From positions 646,501-710,500 of the forward strand of contig NC_079267.1 of the NCBI RefSeq assembly GCF_947241705.1: a stretch of 64,000 nt of DNA. Direction: 5' to 3'. The notes beneath the pieces were generated by a model, which saw only the letters and a list, made by a program, of their open reading frames with translations, ran no database searches and was not told the origin of the DNA. This document shows positions 1-11,729 of the stretch, one piece after another; the first letter of the stretch is position 1, and every line of letters starts with the position of its first letter. The translations under genes were made by a program, and so were the position numbers. The stretch is from Saccharomyces mikatae IFO 1815. Its lineage: Eukaryota; Ascomycota; Saccharomycetes; Saccharomycetales; Saccharomycetaceae.

Positions 1-1
1 T

Positions 2-1429
2 GGTCCTGGACCCGAGTTCAATAAAGAGGAACACCCCAATTCTCCGGGCAAGAAACCCAAAAGAGATAACACTATACCCAAAAATGCAAAACTAGCTAAT
101 GTATTTGGTAGCTCACCGAAACGGTTAGTTGAGAAACACGATAAAAGAATAACTGACCCAACGATAAACTATTTTCCGCACAGCATGTCAAGAGCACCAA
201 GGAGAAAATATGTTTACATTTTAGTGCTCGCACCACTAAATGGAACGTTTGAGAGCAAACACGTGGTAATACCATTTAAACCAGATGGGCTAAAATTGGG
301 GAGACCTGTTGCTAATAGTAACAATAACTCTAATTCATCACTCAGAAGTGGTAAAAGGCTAGATCCACACACTTTTTCCCAAGTAAGGTCCAACAATGGT
401 AATTTCGATTCAAGAGTACTCTCCAGGAATCATGCATTGCTAAGTTGCGATCCTCTTACAGGAAAAGTATATATAAGAGACCTAAAATCTAGTAATGGTA
501 CATTTATTAATGGTCAGAGAATTGGCTCCAGTGATGTAGAAATCAAAGTGGGCGATGTAATAGATCTGGGCACCGATATAGATACGAAGATTGAGCATCA
601 AAAGATAAGTGCCATGGTGGAAGAACTATTTGTACAACCATTACTAGAATCACCACTTTTTGAAAATGATGACAATGATGATTGCGGTACAATCTCCAAA
701 AGGGAAGAGGCTGCTGCCATAACAAGTCACGTATATGGAGATGCTAACAATTTAGAATTGGAAGAAGTTATCATGGGGTCAGATACAGAAATACTAAGTG
801 GTATTTTTATCAATAATTGTATTGGTACAAGCCCCACTTTGTCTAATATCATCAAGACTCTGGCAACAGAAATTTTATTCTCGAAATGCGACAATTCCAA
901 ATTACAGTCGATGGAGATTTTCTTAATTAATTATACGACTCACCTAGAATACACAAACAAACTTCTGGTGGAAAGAAACGATCAGCAACTAGTAAAGCTA
1001 CAAAATGGATTAAGAAGGAAACTATCAGGGAAATATGAAAAGATCATCGAGGAAAACAGAAATCAAATAAAACAGTTGCAAAAGGATTCTATGTTTTTCA
1101 AATCTGCATTCGAAATGAAAAAATTATGGAACAATCAAAAACAAAAAAGCATAGAAAGGGAAATAGAAGACTTGAAAACTCGGTTGGAAGTGGAGCGATA
1201 TAAAAATTCACAAATTATCAAGAACAAACTGAAGGAACAAGAAATCTCAGCTGCATCTAGGAAAAAGAACGACGTGCATGACACGAAAAGCGTTCCGGGC
1301 GTAAGTCCTAAGAGTGTTAACAAATATAGCATCAAAAATGTACTAAATGATCATTTTACGTTATTAACTTTTGGGACTATTTCTATTGGGATCATAGCTA
1401 TCATGTTCAAATTTTTCACTCCAAGCTAG
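2..1429 (+). CDS. FAR10: FAR10, FHA-domain tail-anchored protein (5' end cut by window)
   Basis: The Far10 protein works with Far3, Far7, Far8, Far9 and Far11 (a STRIPAK-like complex at the ER) in pheromone-induced cell-cycle arrest. The frame is open from base 2, with the first in-window ATG at 185. The S. cerevisiae protein is about 478 residues and 475 codons are visible here, so only a few N-terminal codons seem to be missing and ATG 185 is probably internal. An FHA domain follows ATG 185, with the signatures SRNHALLS and [10 protein letters not shown] that form the phosphothreonine pocket. A charged coiled coil lies at about bases 960-1270. The last ~20 residues form one hydrophobic segment ([19 protein letters not shown]) typical of a C-terminal tail anchor. 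Its paralogue Far9/Vps64 has the same layout, but the location beside LIP2 supports FAR10. Confidence 0.93.
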   Translation, partial: GPGPEFNKEEHPNSPGKKPKRDNTIPKNAKLANVFGSSPKRLVEKHDKRITDPTINYFPHSMSRAPRRKYVYILVLAPLNGTFESKHVVIPFKPDGLKLGRPVANSNNNSNSSLRSGKRLDPHTFSQVRSNNGNFDSRVLSRNHALLSCDPLTGKVYIRDLKSSNGTFINGQRIGSSDVEIKVGDVIDLGTDIDTKIEHQKISAMVEELFVQPLLESPLFENDDNDDCGTISKREEAAAITSHVYGDANNLELEEVIMGSDTEILSGIFINNCIGTSPTLSNIIKTLATEILFSKCDNSKLQSMEIFLINYTTHLEYTNKLLVERNDQQLVKLQNGLRRKLSGKYEKIIEENRNQIKQLQKDSMFFKSAFEMKKLWNNQKQKSIEREIEDLKTRLEVERYKNSQIIKNKLKEQEISAASRKKNDVHDTKSVPGVSPKSVNKYSIKNVLNDHFTLLTFGTISIGIIAIMFKFFTPS

Positions 1430-1568
1430 CATCCTAAATCACAAAACATATCCTCCTCAGCTTTCAGGTCAAAGATCAAAGATTAATATATACATACGCA
1501 TACAAGTAATAGATATTTACACGTAAACATCCTTTTACTTCAAGGAAGCATGAAAGGCATCTGTAACA

Positions 1569-2555
1569 TCATTGGTTGGCCCTCAAAGTATTGATGTCAT
1601 CAATTTGCATTCTTTCCAAGGTCTTTATCCCCAGCAACTTTGTCATTTCTTTAACAAAGCTAATAGCTATACTCTGCACATCAACAGCAGCATCGGATCG
1701 TTGTTCCATAATTGAAGTAGTTGGAGTGTTTTTCAAACCACACATTTCAAAATTATTCATGTACGATAAATCTGTATTCACATTTATTGCCACCCCATGT
1801 GATGTTATAGAACGTCTGACGTGTATTCCAATGCTGGCAATTTTTTTTTCGCCATTTTCAACCCACACTCCAGTTTCCTTAGTTGTTAGAGCATCCAAGT
1901 CCAAGGTTTTATTGGTATTGTTGCCCATCTTAGTGTTCTTCAACGTTTTTATGGTGGCCTGCTCAATACATGAAACTAAGCATTTCGCAGGAAAACTTTG
2001 GAAGGTTTTCAAATCTAGGATAATGTAAATAACTATTTGGCCTGGGCCATGAAATGTTACTTGTCCACCTCTTTCTACTTGAATAAACTTTGCTCTTGGA
2101 TTATCCTTTTGCCTCTCTGGAACGAAGTTTTCATAAGCTGTTATCTGACTCGATGTCATAGATTTTTTAATTCTCTTTCCACCAGTATAAGTTGGTTCAA
2201 ACTCAAATGTCAATATTATCGGATTGGGTTTCATTGCCATAACTTTGTCTAATATCTTCTTTTCGTTATCATTTATTTTTACAGTGCCTTTGTATTCTTC
2301 ATCCAGCTGAATCAATTTCCTCTCAATCTTAGATTGAATGTCTTTGATATCTAAATTAGCTCTAACCAAATTTTCCTGTATATCTAATCCTTCTTGAAAG
2401 GGTATTCTCTGGGTAAATTGCAGGTGTCTAAGTGTTTGCGCTGACGGCTTAATTGGATGGGTCATTTCCTTGAGAGCAAAGGAATAAACGCTAAAGCACT
2501 GCCGCCTATAGGCATTGAACGTCCTGCACACAGATTGTTGGATATACCTCGACAT
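1569..2555 (-). CDS. LIP2: LIP2, mitochondrial octanoyl/lipoyl transferase
   Basis: Lip2 transfers octanoyl groups from mitochondrial acyl carrier protein to the H protein of glycine cleavage, an early step of protein lipoylation. The 328-residue product has a basic, Ser/Arg-rich N-terminus suited to mitochondrial import. It carries the LipB signature RGGQVTFHGPGQ near residue 165, the lysine segment KKIASIGIHVRR near 240, and the conserved cysteine in MCGLKNTPTTS near 272. The Cys/Lys pair is the known catalytic dyad of the LipB family. Length matches the S. cerevisiae protein. The gene converges with FAR10 across 139 bp and diverges from VPS34. Confidence 0.95.
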   Translation of the reverse strand: MSRYIQQSVCRTFNAYRRQCFSVYSFALKEMTHPIKPSAQTLRHLQFTQRIPFQEGLDIQENLVRANLDIKDIQSKIERKLIQLDEEYKGTVKINDNEKKILDKVMAMKPNPIILTFEFEPTYTGGKRIKKSMTSSQITAYENFVPERQKDNPRAKFIQVERGGQVTFHGPGQIVIYIILDLKTFQSFPAKCLVSCIEQATIKTLKNTKMGNNTNKTLDLDALTTKETGVWVENGEKKIASIGIHVRRSITSHGVAINVNTDLSYMNNFEMCGLKNTPTTSIMEQRSDAAVDVQSIAISFVKEMTKLLGIKTLERMQIDDINTLRANQ

Positions 2556-2769
2556 AAGTTAAGACTTGCAATTGTCTTTATGTAAGCTTTTGTGGAAAAA
2601 ATCTTTGTATGAACACTTCAACTTAAATGGACATAGCACTTTATGCGGTATAGGCAAATCCGACATCGAACACTTTTTCAACAAAGAGTTCAAATCATTT
2701 GACTAAAAAATAACGAAAAGCAAGAGCAACAATTCAGCAGAACTTCAAACGAAGGACTTCTTTCTCACA

Positions 2770-5397
2770 ATGTCGCTGAACAATATAACATTTTGTGTGT
2801 CGCAAGACTTGGATGTTCCTCTGAAGGTGAAAATCAAGTCATTGGAAGGCCAAAAATCACTGTTGAAGCCATCTCAGAAAATTCTGAACCCTGAATTATT
2901 ACTGAAAGGGTCAAATGTTTCCCCTTATAGTGATTTAGTAGTATCCTTACAGGTTTTCGATAAAGAGAGGAATAGAAATTTAACTCTTCCAATATACACT
3001 CCGTATATTCCTTTCAGAAACTCTCGGACTTGGGATTATTGGTTGACTTTGCCCATACTTATCAAGCAACTTACCTTTAATAGTCATTTACGTATTGTTC
3101 TATGGGAATATGAAGGATCTAAACAAGTTCCATTTTCCAATCTAGAAACAAGTATCTTCAACCCAAACGATTGTACTTTGAAAAGGGGATTCGAATCATT
3201 AAAGTTTTGTTACGATATTAGCGATCATTATGAAGTAGTCACCGATAACAAAGATCAGGTAAATTTGAACAAATATTTTCAAGGAGAGTTTATAAGGCTC
3301 CCCTGGCTCGACGACATCACGATAAGCCAATTGAGAAAACAACAAGAAAATAGAATTTGGCCTCAGGGCACCTTTGTTTTAAATTTGGAGTTTCCGATGT
3401 TAGAGCTGCCTGTCGTATTCACCGAGAGAGAAATTATGAATACTCAAATGAATATTCCAACGTTGAAGAATAATCCCGGACTAAGCACTGACTTAAGAGA
3501 ACCCAATAGGAATGATCCTCAAATAAAAATTTCCCTTGGGGATAAATATCATTCTACACTGAAATTCTACGATCCTGATCAACCAAATAATGATCCAATA
3601 GAAGAAAAGTACAGAAGATTGGAAAGAGCATCCAAAAATGCAAACTTGGACAAACAACTAAAACCCGATATCAAGAAGAGGGATTACCTGAATAAGATTA
3701 TCAACTATCCTCCCGGTACTAAATTAACAGCGCATGAAAAGGGATCTATATGGAAATATAGATATTATCTAATGAATAATAAAAAAGCACTTACAAAATT
3801 ATTACAGAGTACAAATTTGAAAGAAGAATCTGAAAGAATAGAAGTTTTAGAACTAATGGACTCATGGGCAGAAATTGACATAGATGATGCACTAGAACTA
3901 TTAGGTTCAACATTCAAAAATCTCTCAGTCAGGTCTTACGCCGTAAATCGGCTGAAAAAGGCATCTGACAAGGAGTTAGAGTTATACTTATTACAATTGG
4001 TAGAAGCTGTGTGCTTCGAAAACCTCTCCACTTTCTCAGATAAATCCAACAGTGAATTCACCATTGTAGATGCTGTATCATCGCAAAAACTTTCTAGCGA
4101 TTCTATGTTATTATCTACATCCCATGCCAATCAAAAACTACTTAAGTCCATCTCGAGTGAGTCGGAAATTTCTGGAACAGAATCACTCCCTATTGTTATC
4201 TCTCCTCTGGCTGAATTTTTGATTAGAAGAGCGCTGGTAAATCCAAGGTTAGGGAATTTTTTCTATTGGTATTTGAAATCTGAATCTGAGGACAAACCAT
4301 ATCTAGACCAGATTTTAAATTCCTTTTGGAGCAGGCTAGACAGAAAATCTCGGAATATATTAAACGATCAAATTAGGCTAATTAGTGTGCTCCGGGAATG
4401 TTGTGAAGTAATTAAGAGACTTAAGGATTCTACAGCGAAAAAGATGGAACTGCTAGTGCATTTATTGGAAACGAAAGTCAGACCGCTTGTGAAAGTACGG
4501 CCAATAGCTTTACCACTAGACCCTGATGTACTGATATGTGACGTTTGTCCTGAAACATCAAAGGTATTCAAAAGCTCTTTATCGCCATTGAAAATAACAT
4601 TTAAAACGACATTGAACCAACCGTATCATTTAATGTTTAAAGTTGGTGATGATTTAAGACAAGATCAATTGGTAGTACAGATCATAAGTTTAATGAATGA
4701 GTTACTGAAGAACGAAAACGTGGACCTGAAACTAACACCATATAAAATTCTAGCTACAGGGCCGCAAGAGGGTGCCATTGAATTTATCCCCAACGATACA
4801 TTAGCTAGCATACTAAGCAAACATCACGGTATTCTTGCCTATCTCAAGCTCCACTATCCCGATGAGAACGCAGCGTTGGGCGTACAGGACTGGGTTTTAG
4901 ATAATTTTGTCAAATCATGTGCTGGTTATTGTGTTATTACATACATTTTAGGTGTAGGCGATAGACATTTGGACAACTTACTGATCACACCAGATGGGCA
5001 TTTTTTTCATGCAGACTTTGGTTACATCTTGGGCCAAGATCCCAAACCATTTCCGCCATTGATGAAATTACCACCACAGATCATAGAGGCTTTTGGAGGC
5101 GCAGAATCATCAAATTACGATAAATTCCGTAGCTATTGCTTTGTCGCATATTCGATTTTAAGAAGAAATGCGGGCTTAATCTTAAACTTATTTGAATTGA
5201 TGAAGACATCAAACATACCAGATATCAGAATAGATCCTAATGGTGCTATTTTACGCGTAAGAGAAAGATTTAATTTGAATATGTCCGAAGAAGATGCCAC
5301 AGTTCATTTTCAAAATCTAATTAATGATAGTGTAAATGCCTTACTTCCTATCGTAATCGATCATTTACATAACCTTGCACAGTATTGGCGAGCCTGA
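2770..5397 (+). CDS. VPS34: VPS34, class III phosphatidylinositol 3-kinase
   Basis: Vps34 makes phosphatidylinositol 3-phosphate on endosomes and autophagic membranes, in complex with Vps15, Vps30 and either Vps38 or Atg14. The 875-residue protein has the class III order: an N-terminal C2 domain (about 50-180), a helical PI3K accessory domain (about 290-520) and a C-terminal lipid kinase domain (about 590-870). The catalytic loop GVGDRHLDN starts at residue 728 (Asp731, Asn736) and is followed by the DFG-type motif HADFG near 749. The extreme C-terminus (HLHNLAQYWRA) is the membrane-binding helix needed for activity in this family. Length equals that of S. cerevisiae Vps34. No oddities seen. 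Confidence 0.98.
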   Translation: MSLNNITFCVSQDLDVPLKVKIKSLEGQKSLLKPSQKILNPELLLKGSNVSPYSDLVVSLQVFDKERNRNLTLPIYTPYIPFRNSRTWDYWLTLPILIKQLTFNSHLRIVLWEYEGSKQVPFSNLETSIFNPNDCTLKRGFESLKFCYDISDHYEVVTDNKDQVNLNKYFQGEFIRLPWLDDITISQLRKQQENRIWPQGTFVLNLEFPMLELPVVFTEREIMNTQMNIPTLKNNPGLSTDLREPNRNDPQIKISLGDKYHSTLKFYDPDQPNNDPIEEKYRRLERASKNANLDKQLKPDIKKRDYLNKIINYPPGTKLTAHEKGSIWKYRYYLMNNKKALTKLLQSTNLKEESERIEVLELMDSWAEIDIDDALELLGSTFKNLSVRSYAVNRLKKASDKELELYLLQLVEAVCFENLSTFSDKSNSEFTIVDAVSSQKLSSDSMLLSTSHANQKLLKSISSESEISGTESLPIVISPLAEFLIRRALVNPRLGNFFYWYLKSESEDKPYLDQILNSFWSRLDRKSRNILNDQIRLISVLRECCEVIKRLKDSTAKKMELLVHLLETKVRPLVKVRPIALPLDPDVLICDVCPETSKVFKSSLSPLKITFKTTLNQPYHLMFKVGDDLRQDQLVVQIISLMNELLKNENVDLKLTPYKILATGPQEGAIEFIPNDTLASILSKHHGILAYLKLHYPDENAALGVQDWVLDNFVKSCAGYCVITYILGVGDRHLDNLLITPDGHFFHADFGYILGQDPKPFPPLMKLPPQIIEAFGGAESSNYDKFRSYCFVAYSILRRNAGLILNLFELMKTSNIPDIRIDPNGAILRVRERFNLNMSEEDATVHFQNLINDSVNALLPIVIDHLHNLAQYWRA

Positions 5398-5705
5398 TAA
5401 ATGAAAAAGTAGTGCGCAGAAATATTTGGTTTTTTCACTTCAATCATGAAGAGCATATAAACGATCACTATAATTTTTTTAATAAAACAGCATGATATTG
5501 TGTTTGATTACGCACTTTGTTATTTAGTAAATTGAAGATCATAGTTAATTTTTCATTATCTTGCAAAAATACGCGTCCCCCTAATATAGCATATCTAACA
5601 ATGTGGATTAAAAAAACTCAACAATTGAACAAAATACCAAGCAGTAAAATAACAAACGAGATTGATATTTGAATGCTTTTTCTGGTTACAATAGAATAAT
5701 ATTGA
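5398..5705. other. Intergenic VPS34-CSC1
   Basis: 308 bp, AT-rich, containing the VPS34 3' end and the CSC1 promoter. No RNA gene or repeat seen. Confidence 0.6.
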
Positions 5706-8051
5706 ATGACATCGTATATCGAACAGCTCGTGTCGGCAGCTACATATCTTGATACGCCTCCGGATGAGCATCATGATTTTAGGAAGCCGACAGCTCAAGT
5801 TGTGACTTCGCAGCTGACTATCGCTACTTCACTAGGTATTTTTGCCTTACTTTCATTCTCAATTCTACTAAAAAAGTGGCCCAGGTTATACGCAAGCAGA
5901 CGATATAAAGATGACGGCAACCTTCGATTACCATCCTGGAATCAGTCAAGTTTATTTGGTTGGTTAACAGTGTTGTATAGAATACGGGACGAACAGATTC
6001 TAGAATATGCAGGTTTAGACGCATACGTATTCTTAAGTTTTTTCAAAATGTGCATTAAACTACTCTCTATTTTTTGTTTCTTTTCCATGTGCGTTATATC
6101 TCCTGTAAGGTATCATTTTACTGGGAAAATTGATGATGGCAACGATGATGATGGTGACAATTATTTCACGTATCTTGTAAAAAGAATTGTGGAAGGAAAT
6201 GGCGATGGTGATAACCATTCAGCTCCCGAACGTACAAATGTTTACCTTTGGATGTATGTTATCTTTACTTACTTTTTCACCTTTATAGCGATAAAAATGG
6301 CAGTAGCTGAGACAAAGCACGTCGTAACTACTAGACAAGCTTACCTTGGTAAGCAAAATACTATAACTGATAGAACAATCAGACTGTCAGGCATCCCAAT
6401 AGAGCTTCGTGATTCGGAAGCTTTAAAGACCAGAATTGAGCAATTAGGAATTGGCACTGTCTCATCGATAACTATTTGTCGAGAGTGGGGTCCTTTGAAC
6501 AAATTATTCCATTGTCGGAAGAAAATACTCAAAAACTTGGAACTAAAGTATGCCGAATGTCCAAGAGAACTGCGTACTCGGCAACCATATTCTGAAAACT
6601 ATCATTTGTTAGGGAACCAGCAATCAAGTGGCGCCTCCCATGAGGGAAATGTCTCATCAAACAATAACAACGAGGACGAGGGTGTACTATATTCCCAAAT
6701 TTCCCTTGGAGAAAGACCAAAAATGAAAATTGGGTATCGTGGTATCTGTGGAAAGGAAGTGGATGCTATAGAATACTTAGAACAGCAATTAAAGTTTATT
6801 GACTCGGAAATTATTGAAGCCAGAAAGCAACACTATTCTGCAACACCTACAGCGTTCGTTACAATGGATTCTGTCGCTAATGCACAGATGGCAGCACAGG
6901 CTGTGCTAGATCCTAGGGTGCACTATTTCATAACCAGATTGGCTCCTGCGCCTCATGATATCAAATGGGATCACGTATGTCTTTCCAGAAAGGACCGGTT
7001 AACAAAAGTTTATTCTACTACCGTGTTTATTGGCCTCTCGAGTTTGTTTTTAGTCATTCCTGTTTCATATTTAGCCACATTGCTAAATTTGAAAACCCTT
7101 TCTAAATTCTGGCCAAGTGTAGGGCAGCTGTTAAAAGATCACCAGTGGGCTGCCAACATTGTGACAGGGTTATTACCAACCTATATTTTCACATTGCTTA
7201 ACTTTGGCATTCCCTACTTTTATGAGTATTTGACTTCCTATCAAGGATTAGTATCATACAGCGAAGAGGAAATCTCACTTGTTTCCAAAAATTTTTTTTA
7301 TATTTTTGTTAATCTTTTCTTAGTGTTCACATTGGCAGGTACGGCGTCTAATTATTGGGCTTACCTTAGTGACACTACAAAAATTGCCTATCAACTTGCT
7401 ACATCCGTTAAAGAATTCTCACTATTTTATGTCGACTTGATTATATTGCAGGGTATTGGTATGTTTCCCTTTAAACTGTTATTAGTGGGTAGTTTGATCG
7501 GCTTTCCATGGGTGAAAATCAAGGCTAAAACTCCCAGGCAACGCAATGAACTTTACAACCCACCAATTTTTAATTTTGGACTACAATTACCACAGCCTAT
7601 TCTGATTCTTATCATAACACTGATTTACAGTGTAATGAGTACAAAAATTTTGACATCAGGGTTGGCATATTTTATTATTGGGTTCTATGTCTATAAATAT
7701 CAATTGATTTTTGCTACTGATCATTTACCCCATTCTACAGGGAAAGTATGGCCATTAATTTTTAGAAGAATCATCGTAGGATTACTGCTATTTCAATTAA
7801 CAATGACGGGAACATTGGCAGGATTTGAAGGAGGATGGGTTTTGTCATCCTGTCTCTTCCCTCTGCCAGTAGTGACGTTATGTTTCCTGTATGACTTTGA
7901 AAAGAACTATTTGCCTTTGTCAAAGTACATCGCATTGAGTTCAATTCGGGAGTATGAAAGGGACAATTCTACAGTCACCTCTGGAAATGAGGAAGAATCC
8001 TACGCGTACCCTTACGCCGTGAATGAATTAGAGCGTCCAATGTTAGATTGA
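5706..8051 (+). CDS. CSC1: CSC1, OSCA/TMEM63-family calcium-permeable channel
   Basis: Csc1 is the yeast founding member of the OSCA/TMEM63 (DUF221) family of osmotic- or mechanically gated cation channels. The 781-residue protein has one membrane segment near residue 35 and two more near 105-130 and 175-200. A long cytosolic insertion follows (about 205-420), starting with the RSN1-type motif [10 protein letters not shown] block of further membrane segments ends near 735, and the tail is short and acidic. The family signature [13 protein letters not shown] lies near 600. Length is within a residue of the S. cerevisiae protein. The stop lies 94 bp from that of the convergent ARV1. Confidence 0.94.
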   Translation: MTSYIEQLVSAATYLDTPPDEHHDFRKPTAQVVTSQLTIATSLGIFALLSFSILLKKWPRLYASRRYKDDGNLRLPSWNQSSLFGWLTVLYRIRDEQILEYAGLDAYVFLSFFKMCIKLLSIFCFFSMCVISPVRYHFTGKIDDGNDDDGDNYFTYLVKRIVEGNGDGDNHSAPERTNVYLWMYVIFTYFFTFIAIKMAVAETKHVVTTRQAYLGKQNTITDRTIRLSGIPIELRDSEALKTRIEQLGIGTVSSITICREWGPLNKLFHCRKKILKNLELKYAECPRELRTRQPYSENYHLLGNQQSSGASHEGNVSSNNNNEDEGVLYSQISLGERPKMKIGYRGICGKEVDAIEYLEQQLKFIDSEIIEARKQHYSATPTAFVTMDSVANAQMAAQAVLDPRVHYFITRLAPAPHDIKWDHVCLSRKDRLTKVYSTTVFIGLSSLFLVIPVSYLATLLNLKTLSKFWPSVGQLLKDHQWAANIVTGLLPTYIFTLLNFGIPYFYEYLTSYQGLVSYSEEEISLVSKNFFYIFVNLFLVFTLAGTASNYWAYLSDTTKIAYQLATSVKEFSLFYVDLIILQGIGMFPFKLLLVGSLIGFPWVKIKAKTPRQRNELYNPPIFNFGLQLPQPILILIITLIYSVMSTKILTSGLAYFIIGFYVYKYQLIFATDHLPHSTGKVWPLIFRRIIVGLLLFQLTMTGTLAGFEGGWVLSSCLFPLPVVTLCFLYDFEKNYLPLSKYIALSSIREYERDNSTVTSGNEEESYAYPYAVNELERPMLD

Positions 8052-8145
8052 GATATTGAAAGGATATTTGTATATTTATATATCGTGTTCAAAAATGCTA
8101 AATAAAATCCTTGATAAAAGTGCTGCCAAATTCTTACTTAGTGGC

Positions 8146-9111
8146 TTACAAAAACAGATATGTTCCTGATTTCTGTAGCAGCAACATAAACTCCTGATAC
8201 ATTAAATTCTTGATAGCTGAAAGTTTGAATTTTGCCACGCAAAGTATAAGCGTTGGTTTGACCAAGCAGTAACGTAAAAGAGCCACACTTATAAAAATTT
8301 TTATGATATTCCAATAGGAGAGTTTTGTAACAATCTTTAACGATTCGATAATATAGAAATTGGCCACCCACTTAATGATGCTCATTGAAATCAGAGTATC
8401 ATAAGGCCATATCAACATCAAAATAGGAAAAATTTTGGCGCCGTACGATAACAGAATCGTGTATGATATGATATCCTTCGAAGAAGCAAAATTTCGCCCC
8501 CAATGCAGTTTTTTTAGTATGAAGTACTGAATTAATGTGTGAAATAAAGAAACGTCAAGAATACAATAACTCGCGAAGTAAAGATATTGTATTGGTGGTC
8601 TCCAAGTAAATACTTTACTTGTGATGGTGTTACGCACAATTGTCGAGTCCCATTTGAAGCTTTCTGGCAATTTCATTGAAAGCATGATAAGGTTACTATC
8701 ATCATTGTTACGGTTCAAATAGTAGATGTACTTACTCTCCTCAGTAACCCATGTTAAATAAATCTCGAATGATAGTAATAGAAGCCACAGACGGTTTAAT
8801 CTGTCATATTTTCGAAACCAGTTCTTGATGTTAAACACTAACGCTTCCGTATAATCAAGCAAACATTGGCAATCATTAACCGGTTTTCCCTTGGGATATT
8901 TGGAGAGATGCAATTCCAAAGAATTGAATACCAGGTGTCTATATGCACCTGGTTTTAATAATAATAAATCGATGAATAGTAGGACGTTGTCAATTTCGAC
9001 ATATTTATCCACGATCTCTTCGCAAAATGGACAATCTGTTAACTGTATATGGTCATTTGAGTACACTGTATAAAGAGAATCTACATGTTGCATGCACGTT
9101 ATGCATATCAT
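8146..9111 (-). CDS. ARV1: ARV1, ER sterol/GPI intermediate transport protein
   Basis: Arv1 is an ER membrane protein needed for normal sterol distribution and for the supply of early GPI-anchor intermediates. The 321-residue product begins with the Arv1 homology domain: a zinc-ribbon-like Cys pair at residues 3 and 6 (ICITC) and a second pair in DCPFC near 28-31, followed by the conserved stretch DCQCLLDYTEALVFN. Several hydrophobic segments follow from about residue 100 to the C-terminus. The length matches S. cerevisiae. The start codon at 9111 is chosen because the Cys motif lies directly behind it. Confidence 0.95.
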   Translation of the reverse strand: MICITCMQHVDSLYTVYSNDHIQLTDCPFCEEIVDKYVEIDNVLLFIDLLLLKPGAYRHLVFNSLELHLSKYPKGKPVNDCQCLLDYTEALVFNIKNWFRKYDRLNRLWLLLLSFEIYLTWVTEESKYIYYLNRNNDDSNLIMLSMKLPESFKWDSTIVRNTITSKVFTWRPPIQYLYFASYCILDVSLFHTLIQYFILKKLHWGRNFASSKDIISYTILLSYGAKIFPILMLIWPYDTLISMSIIKWVANFYIIESLKIVTKLSYWNIIKIFISVALLRYCLVKPTLILCVAKFKLSAIKNLMYQEFMLLLQKSGTYLFL

Positions 9112-9420
9112 CGTCTACCACAGTTAAAATTCTACTTTTTGATACGCTTCATTCGTTCGCTCCAGTATCGATTTCCTTTCTAGGCGGCGATAATTGTTCT
9201 TAAACTTGAATTTTATTAATAGTATTTGACATCACATAAAGTTCTCAAAGACCTGCCAGTTTAGCCCGCTGTTCAAAACTGAAAAATATATAGAAAAAAT
9301 TTGCAAAAAATTCAAAAATGATGAGCTAAAGGATCAAGAAGAAAGACCAAGAAATAAAAAGTTGGCAAGCATTCCAGCTGCAAAAGATATTTAAGCAAGT
9401 CTAGTAATAAGTAAAGAAAG
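9112..9420. other. Divergent promoter ARV1-GPN3
   Basis: 309 bp between two divergent start codons, AT-rich near GPN3. No further feature recognised. Confidence 0.6.
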
Positions 9421-10239
9421 ATGTCTCGCGTTGGTGTTATGGTACTAGGGCCTGCAGGTGCAGGAAAAAGCACATTTTGTAATTCTATCATATCGCATAT
9501 GCAAACTGTGGGACGAAGGGCACATATTGTAAATTTAGATCCTGCTGCAGAGGCTACTAAGTATGAGTTTACTGTTGATATTAGAGATTTGATTTCCTTG
9601 GATGATGTCATGGAGGAAATGGATTTGGGACCCAATGGCGCACTAATATACTGTTTTGAGTATCTTTTGAAAAATTTAGACTGGCTTGACGAAGAGATAG
9701 GTGACTTTAACGATGAATATTTGATCTTTGATTGTCCGGGCCAAATTGAACTCTACACTCATATTCCTGTCCTACCCAACATAGTACGTCATTTAACCCA
9801 ACAATTGAATTTTAACCTTTGCGCCACATATCTTTTAGAGGCGCCGTTTGTGATAGATAGTTCAAAATTCTTCAGCGGTGCATTATCTGCAATGTCCGCA
9901 ATGATTCTGTTGGAACTACCTCATATCAATATATTAAGTAAATTAGACTTGATAAAAGGCGATATCAATAAAAAGAAACTGAAAAGATTTTTAAACCCCG
10001 ATGCAATGTTATTAATGGAAACTGAAGGAATGAATCAAGCATCCAATCCTAAATTTTTAAGATTAAACCAATGCATAGCCAATCTTGTCGATGACTTCGG
10101 CATGGTTCAGTTTTTGCCTTTGGAATCCAATAATCCTGACAGCATAGCCACCATATTATCGTATGTCGATGATATAACACAGTGGGCAGAAGGACAAGAG
10201 CAGAAAGAACCCAATGACCAAATAGATATTGAAGAATAG
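9421..10239 (+). CDS. GPN3: GPN3, GPN-loop GTPase
   Basis: Gpn3 acts with Npa3/Gpn1 and Gpn2 in assembly and nuclear import of RNA polymerase II (and III). The 272-residue protein has a P-loop GPAGAGKST near residue 9, the defining Gly-Pro-Asn loop in [11 protein letters not shown] near residue 75, and the G3 motif [11 protein letters not shown] near 105. SKLDL near 175 is the base-specificity motif. The acidic tail (DQIDIEE) is typical. The length matches S. cerevisiae. Confidence 0.96.
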   Translation: MSRVGVMVLGPAGAGKSTFCNSIISHMQTVGRRAHIVNLDPAAEATKYEFTVDIRDLISLDDVMEEMDLGPNGALIYCFEYLLKNLDWLDEEIGDFNDEYLIFDCPGQIELYTHIPVLPNIVRHLTQQLNFNLCATYLLEAPFVIDSSKFFSGALSAMSAMILLELPHINILSKLDLIKGDINKKKLKRFLNPDAMLLMETEGMNQASNPKFLRLNQCIANLVDDFGMVQFLPLESNNPDSIATILSYVDDITQWAEGQEQKEPNDQIDIEE

Positions 10240-10394
10240 TTATAAAAGAAGTATATACGCTTAATTCATATGAAAGTAAGGACAAAAGAAAAAAAAAAAA
10301 CCTCTCGTAGCTACCAATTCAGGCTCAGGCTCAGCAAAAGTTCAAGTTTCAGTTTCTATTGGTTTTTATATTTATAAAACAATGATGACTCGAT

Positions 10395-11558
10395 CTATTT
10401 GATTCTTTGTCTTGGACCACCTGGAGATTTCTTATTTCTTGCAGTCAGGATTTCAACACCTTGTTCGGTAACCAACAGAGTATGTTCGAATTGGGCACTT
10501 AGTTTACCATCTTGAGTAGTAGAAGTCCAGTCGTCAGGCCATGTCATATCCTTCCAAGTACCTTCATTAATCATTGGTTCGATTGTGAAAACCATACCTG
10601 GTTTCATAACACCAGGCGTTCTATTCTTAGCGTAATGAGGAATATTTGGGGAACAGTGGAAAAATTCACCAACACCATGTCCACAATAAGTCCTGACTAC
10701 ACTACACTTATTCTCGGTGGCATGTTTTTCAATATGATCACCCAGTTCTTGAAAGGTGGTACCTGGCTTACACATTTTAATGGCAAGCTTCAAACATTCT
10801 CTTGATGTCTCAGTGGTGTTGAGGGCTTCCTTAGAAATATTCTCACCGACATAATAGGTCTCGTTTAAGTCAGCGTGGTAGCCTTGATAGTATAAGGAAA
10901 CATCCAAATTGACAATATCACCTTCTTTCAACACAGTTTTGTCAGGCACACCATGACAGATGACTTCATTAACAGAGGTACAAAGGGATTTAGGAAAATT
11001 ATAGTAGTTAAGTGGGGAAGGGTAAGCACCTCTCTTGATAGTTTCATTATGAACAATTTCATCCAATTCATCTGTAGTGATGCCTGGTCTGACCTGAGCA
11101 GCAGCGATATCGAGGACCTCTCTACCTAGCATACATGCTTTTCTAATCTTCTTAATTTGGTCTTTCTTGTATACAGGGATGTTGTTGAGTCTATCGTTTC
11201 TTTGTTCAATGACTGGCAGCCCGTTAGCAGCCCAATCCGGTTTTGGAATGTCTTCAGGAACATACCTCTTTGGAGTCAAAGGATACGAGGCCTTAACTTT
11301 ACCTGCATATTTGAATTTGGGGAAAGGATCATAAGCACCCTCCAAATCCTCCTTGGCATTGTGCAAAGCCTTGTGTGCCTTGTAGTTGTTTTCATAACAG
11401 TTTGTGTCACAAAAAATGGAAACGATGCCCTGTTTAAGACATATAGGGCATTTCATTTGGGAGGCTGTCTCTCTACCACATTGCAGACCGGCACAATATA
11501 TCTTGGAAGGATGAGAAGCCTGATCGGAGGCGGAAACTGTTGTAGCCGTGGTGGTCAT
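10395..11558 (-). CDS. MAP1: MAP1, methionine aminopeptidase type I
   Basis: Map1 removes initiator methionine from nascent proteins at the ribosome. The 387-residue protein has an N-terminal zinc-finger region (about residues 20-70: CAGLQCGR, CPICLK, then Cys/His in FCDTNCY and KAHKALH) that helps ribosome association. The M24 pita-bread catalytic domain follows. Visible metal-ligand segments are GDIVNLDVS and HADLNETYY (two Asp), CGHGVGEFFH (His), FTIEPM (Glu) and SAQFEHT (Glu). The bacterial-type catalytic core plus the zinc finger identifies type I rather than Map2. Length equals the S. cerevisiae protein. Confidence 0.97.
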   Translation of the reverse strand: MTTTATTVSASDQASHPSKIYCAGLQCGRETASQMKCPICLKQGIVSIFCDTNCYENNYKAHKALHNAKEDLEGAYDPFPKFKYAGKVKASYPLTPKRYVPEDIPKPDWAANGLPVIEQRNDRLNNIPVYKKDQIKKIRKACMLGREVLDIAAAQVRPGITTDELDEIVHNETIKRGAYPSPLNYYNFPKSLCTSVNEVICHGVPDKTVLKEGDIVNLDVSLYYQGYHADLNETYYVGENISKEALNTTETSRECLKLAIKMCKPGTTFQELGDHIEKHATENKCSVVRTYCGHGVGEFFHCSPNIPHYAKNRTPGVMKPGMVFTIEPMINEGTWKDMTWPDDWTSTTQDGKLSAQFEHTLLVTEQGVEILTARNKKSPGGPRQRIK

Positions 11559-11729
11559 TCTACTATTTTTGCTTGATTTCTTTTGATAGGATATGACAAT
11601 AGCGTTCTTGGGATGAATGATAATAATGACAGATTCTTCTTACTGAAATGAAAAATGAAAAAAAAAATGAATAAAAAATAAAAAATAAAAAATTTTCGCT
11701 CCCTTTTCGGGAGCAGCCAAGCTAGGTTG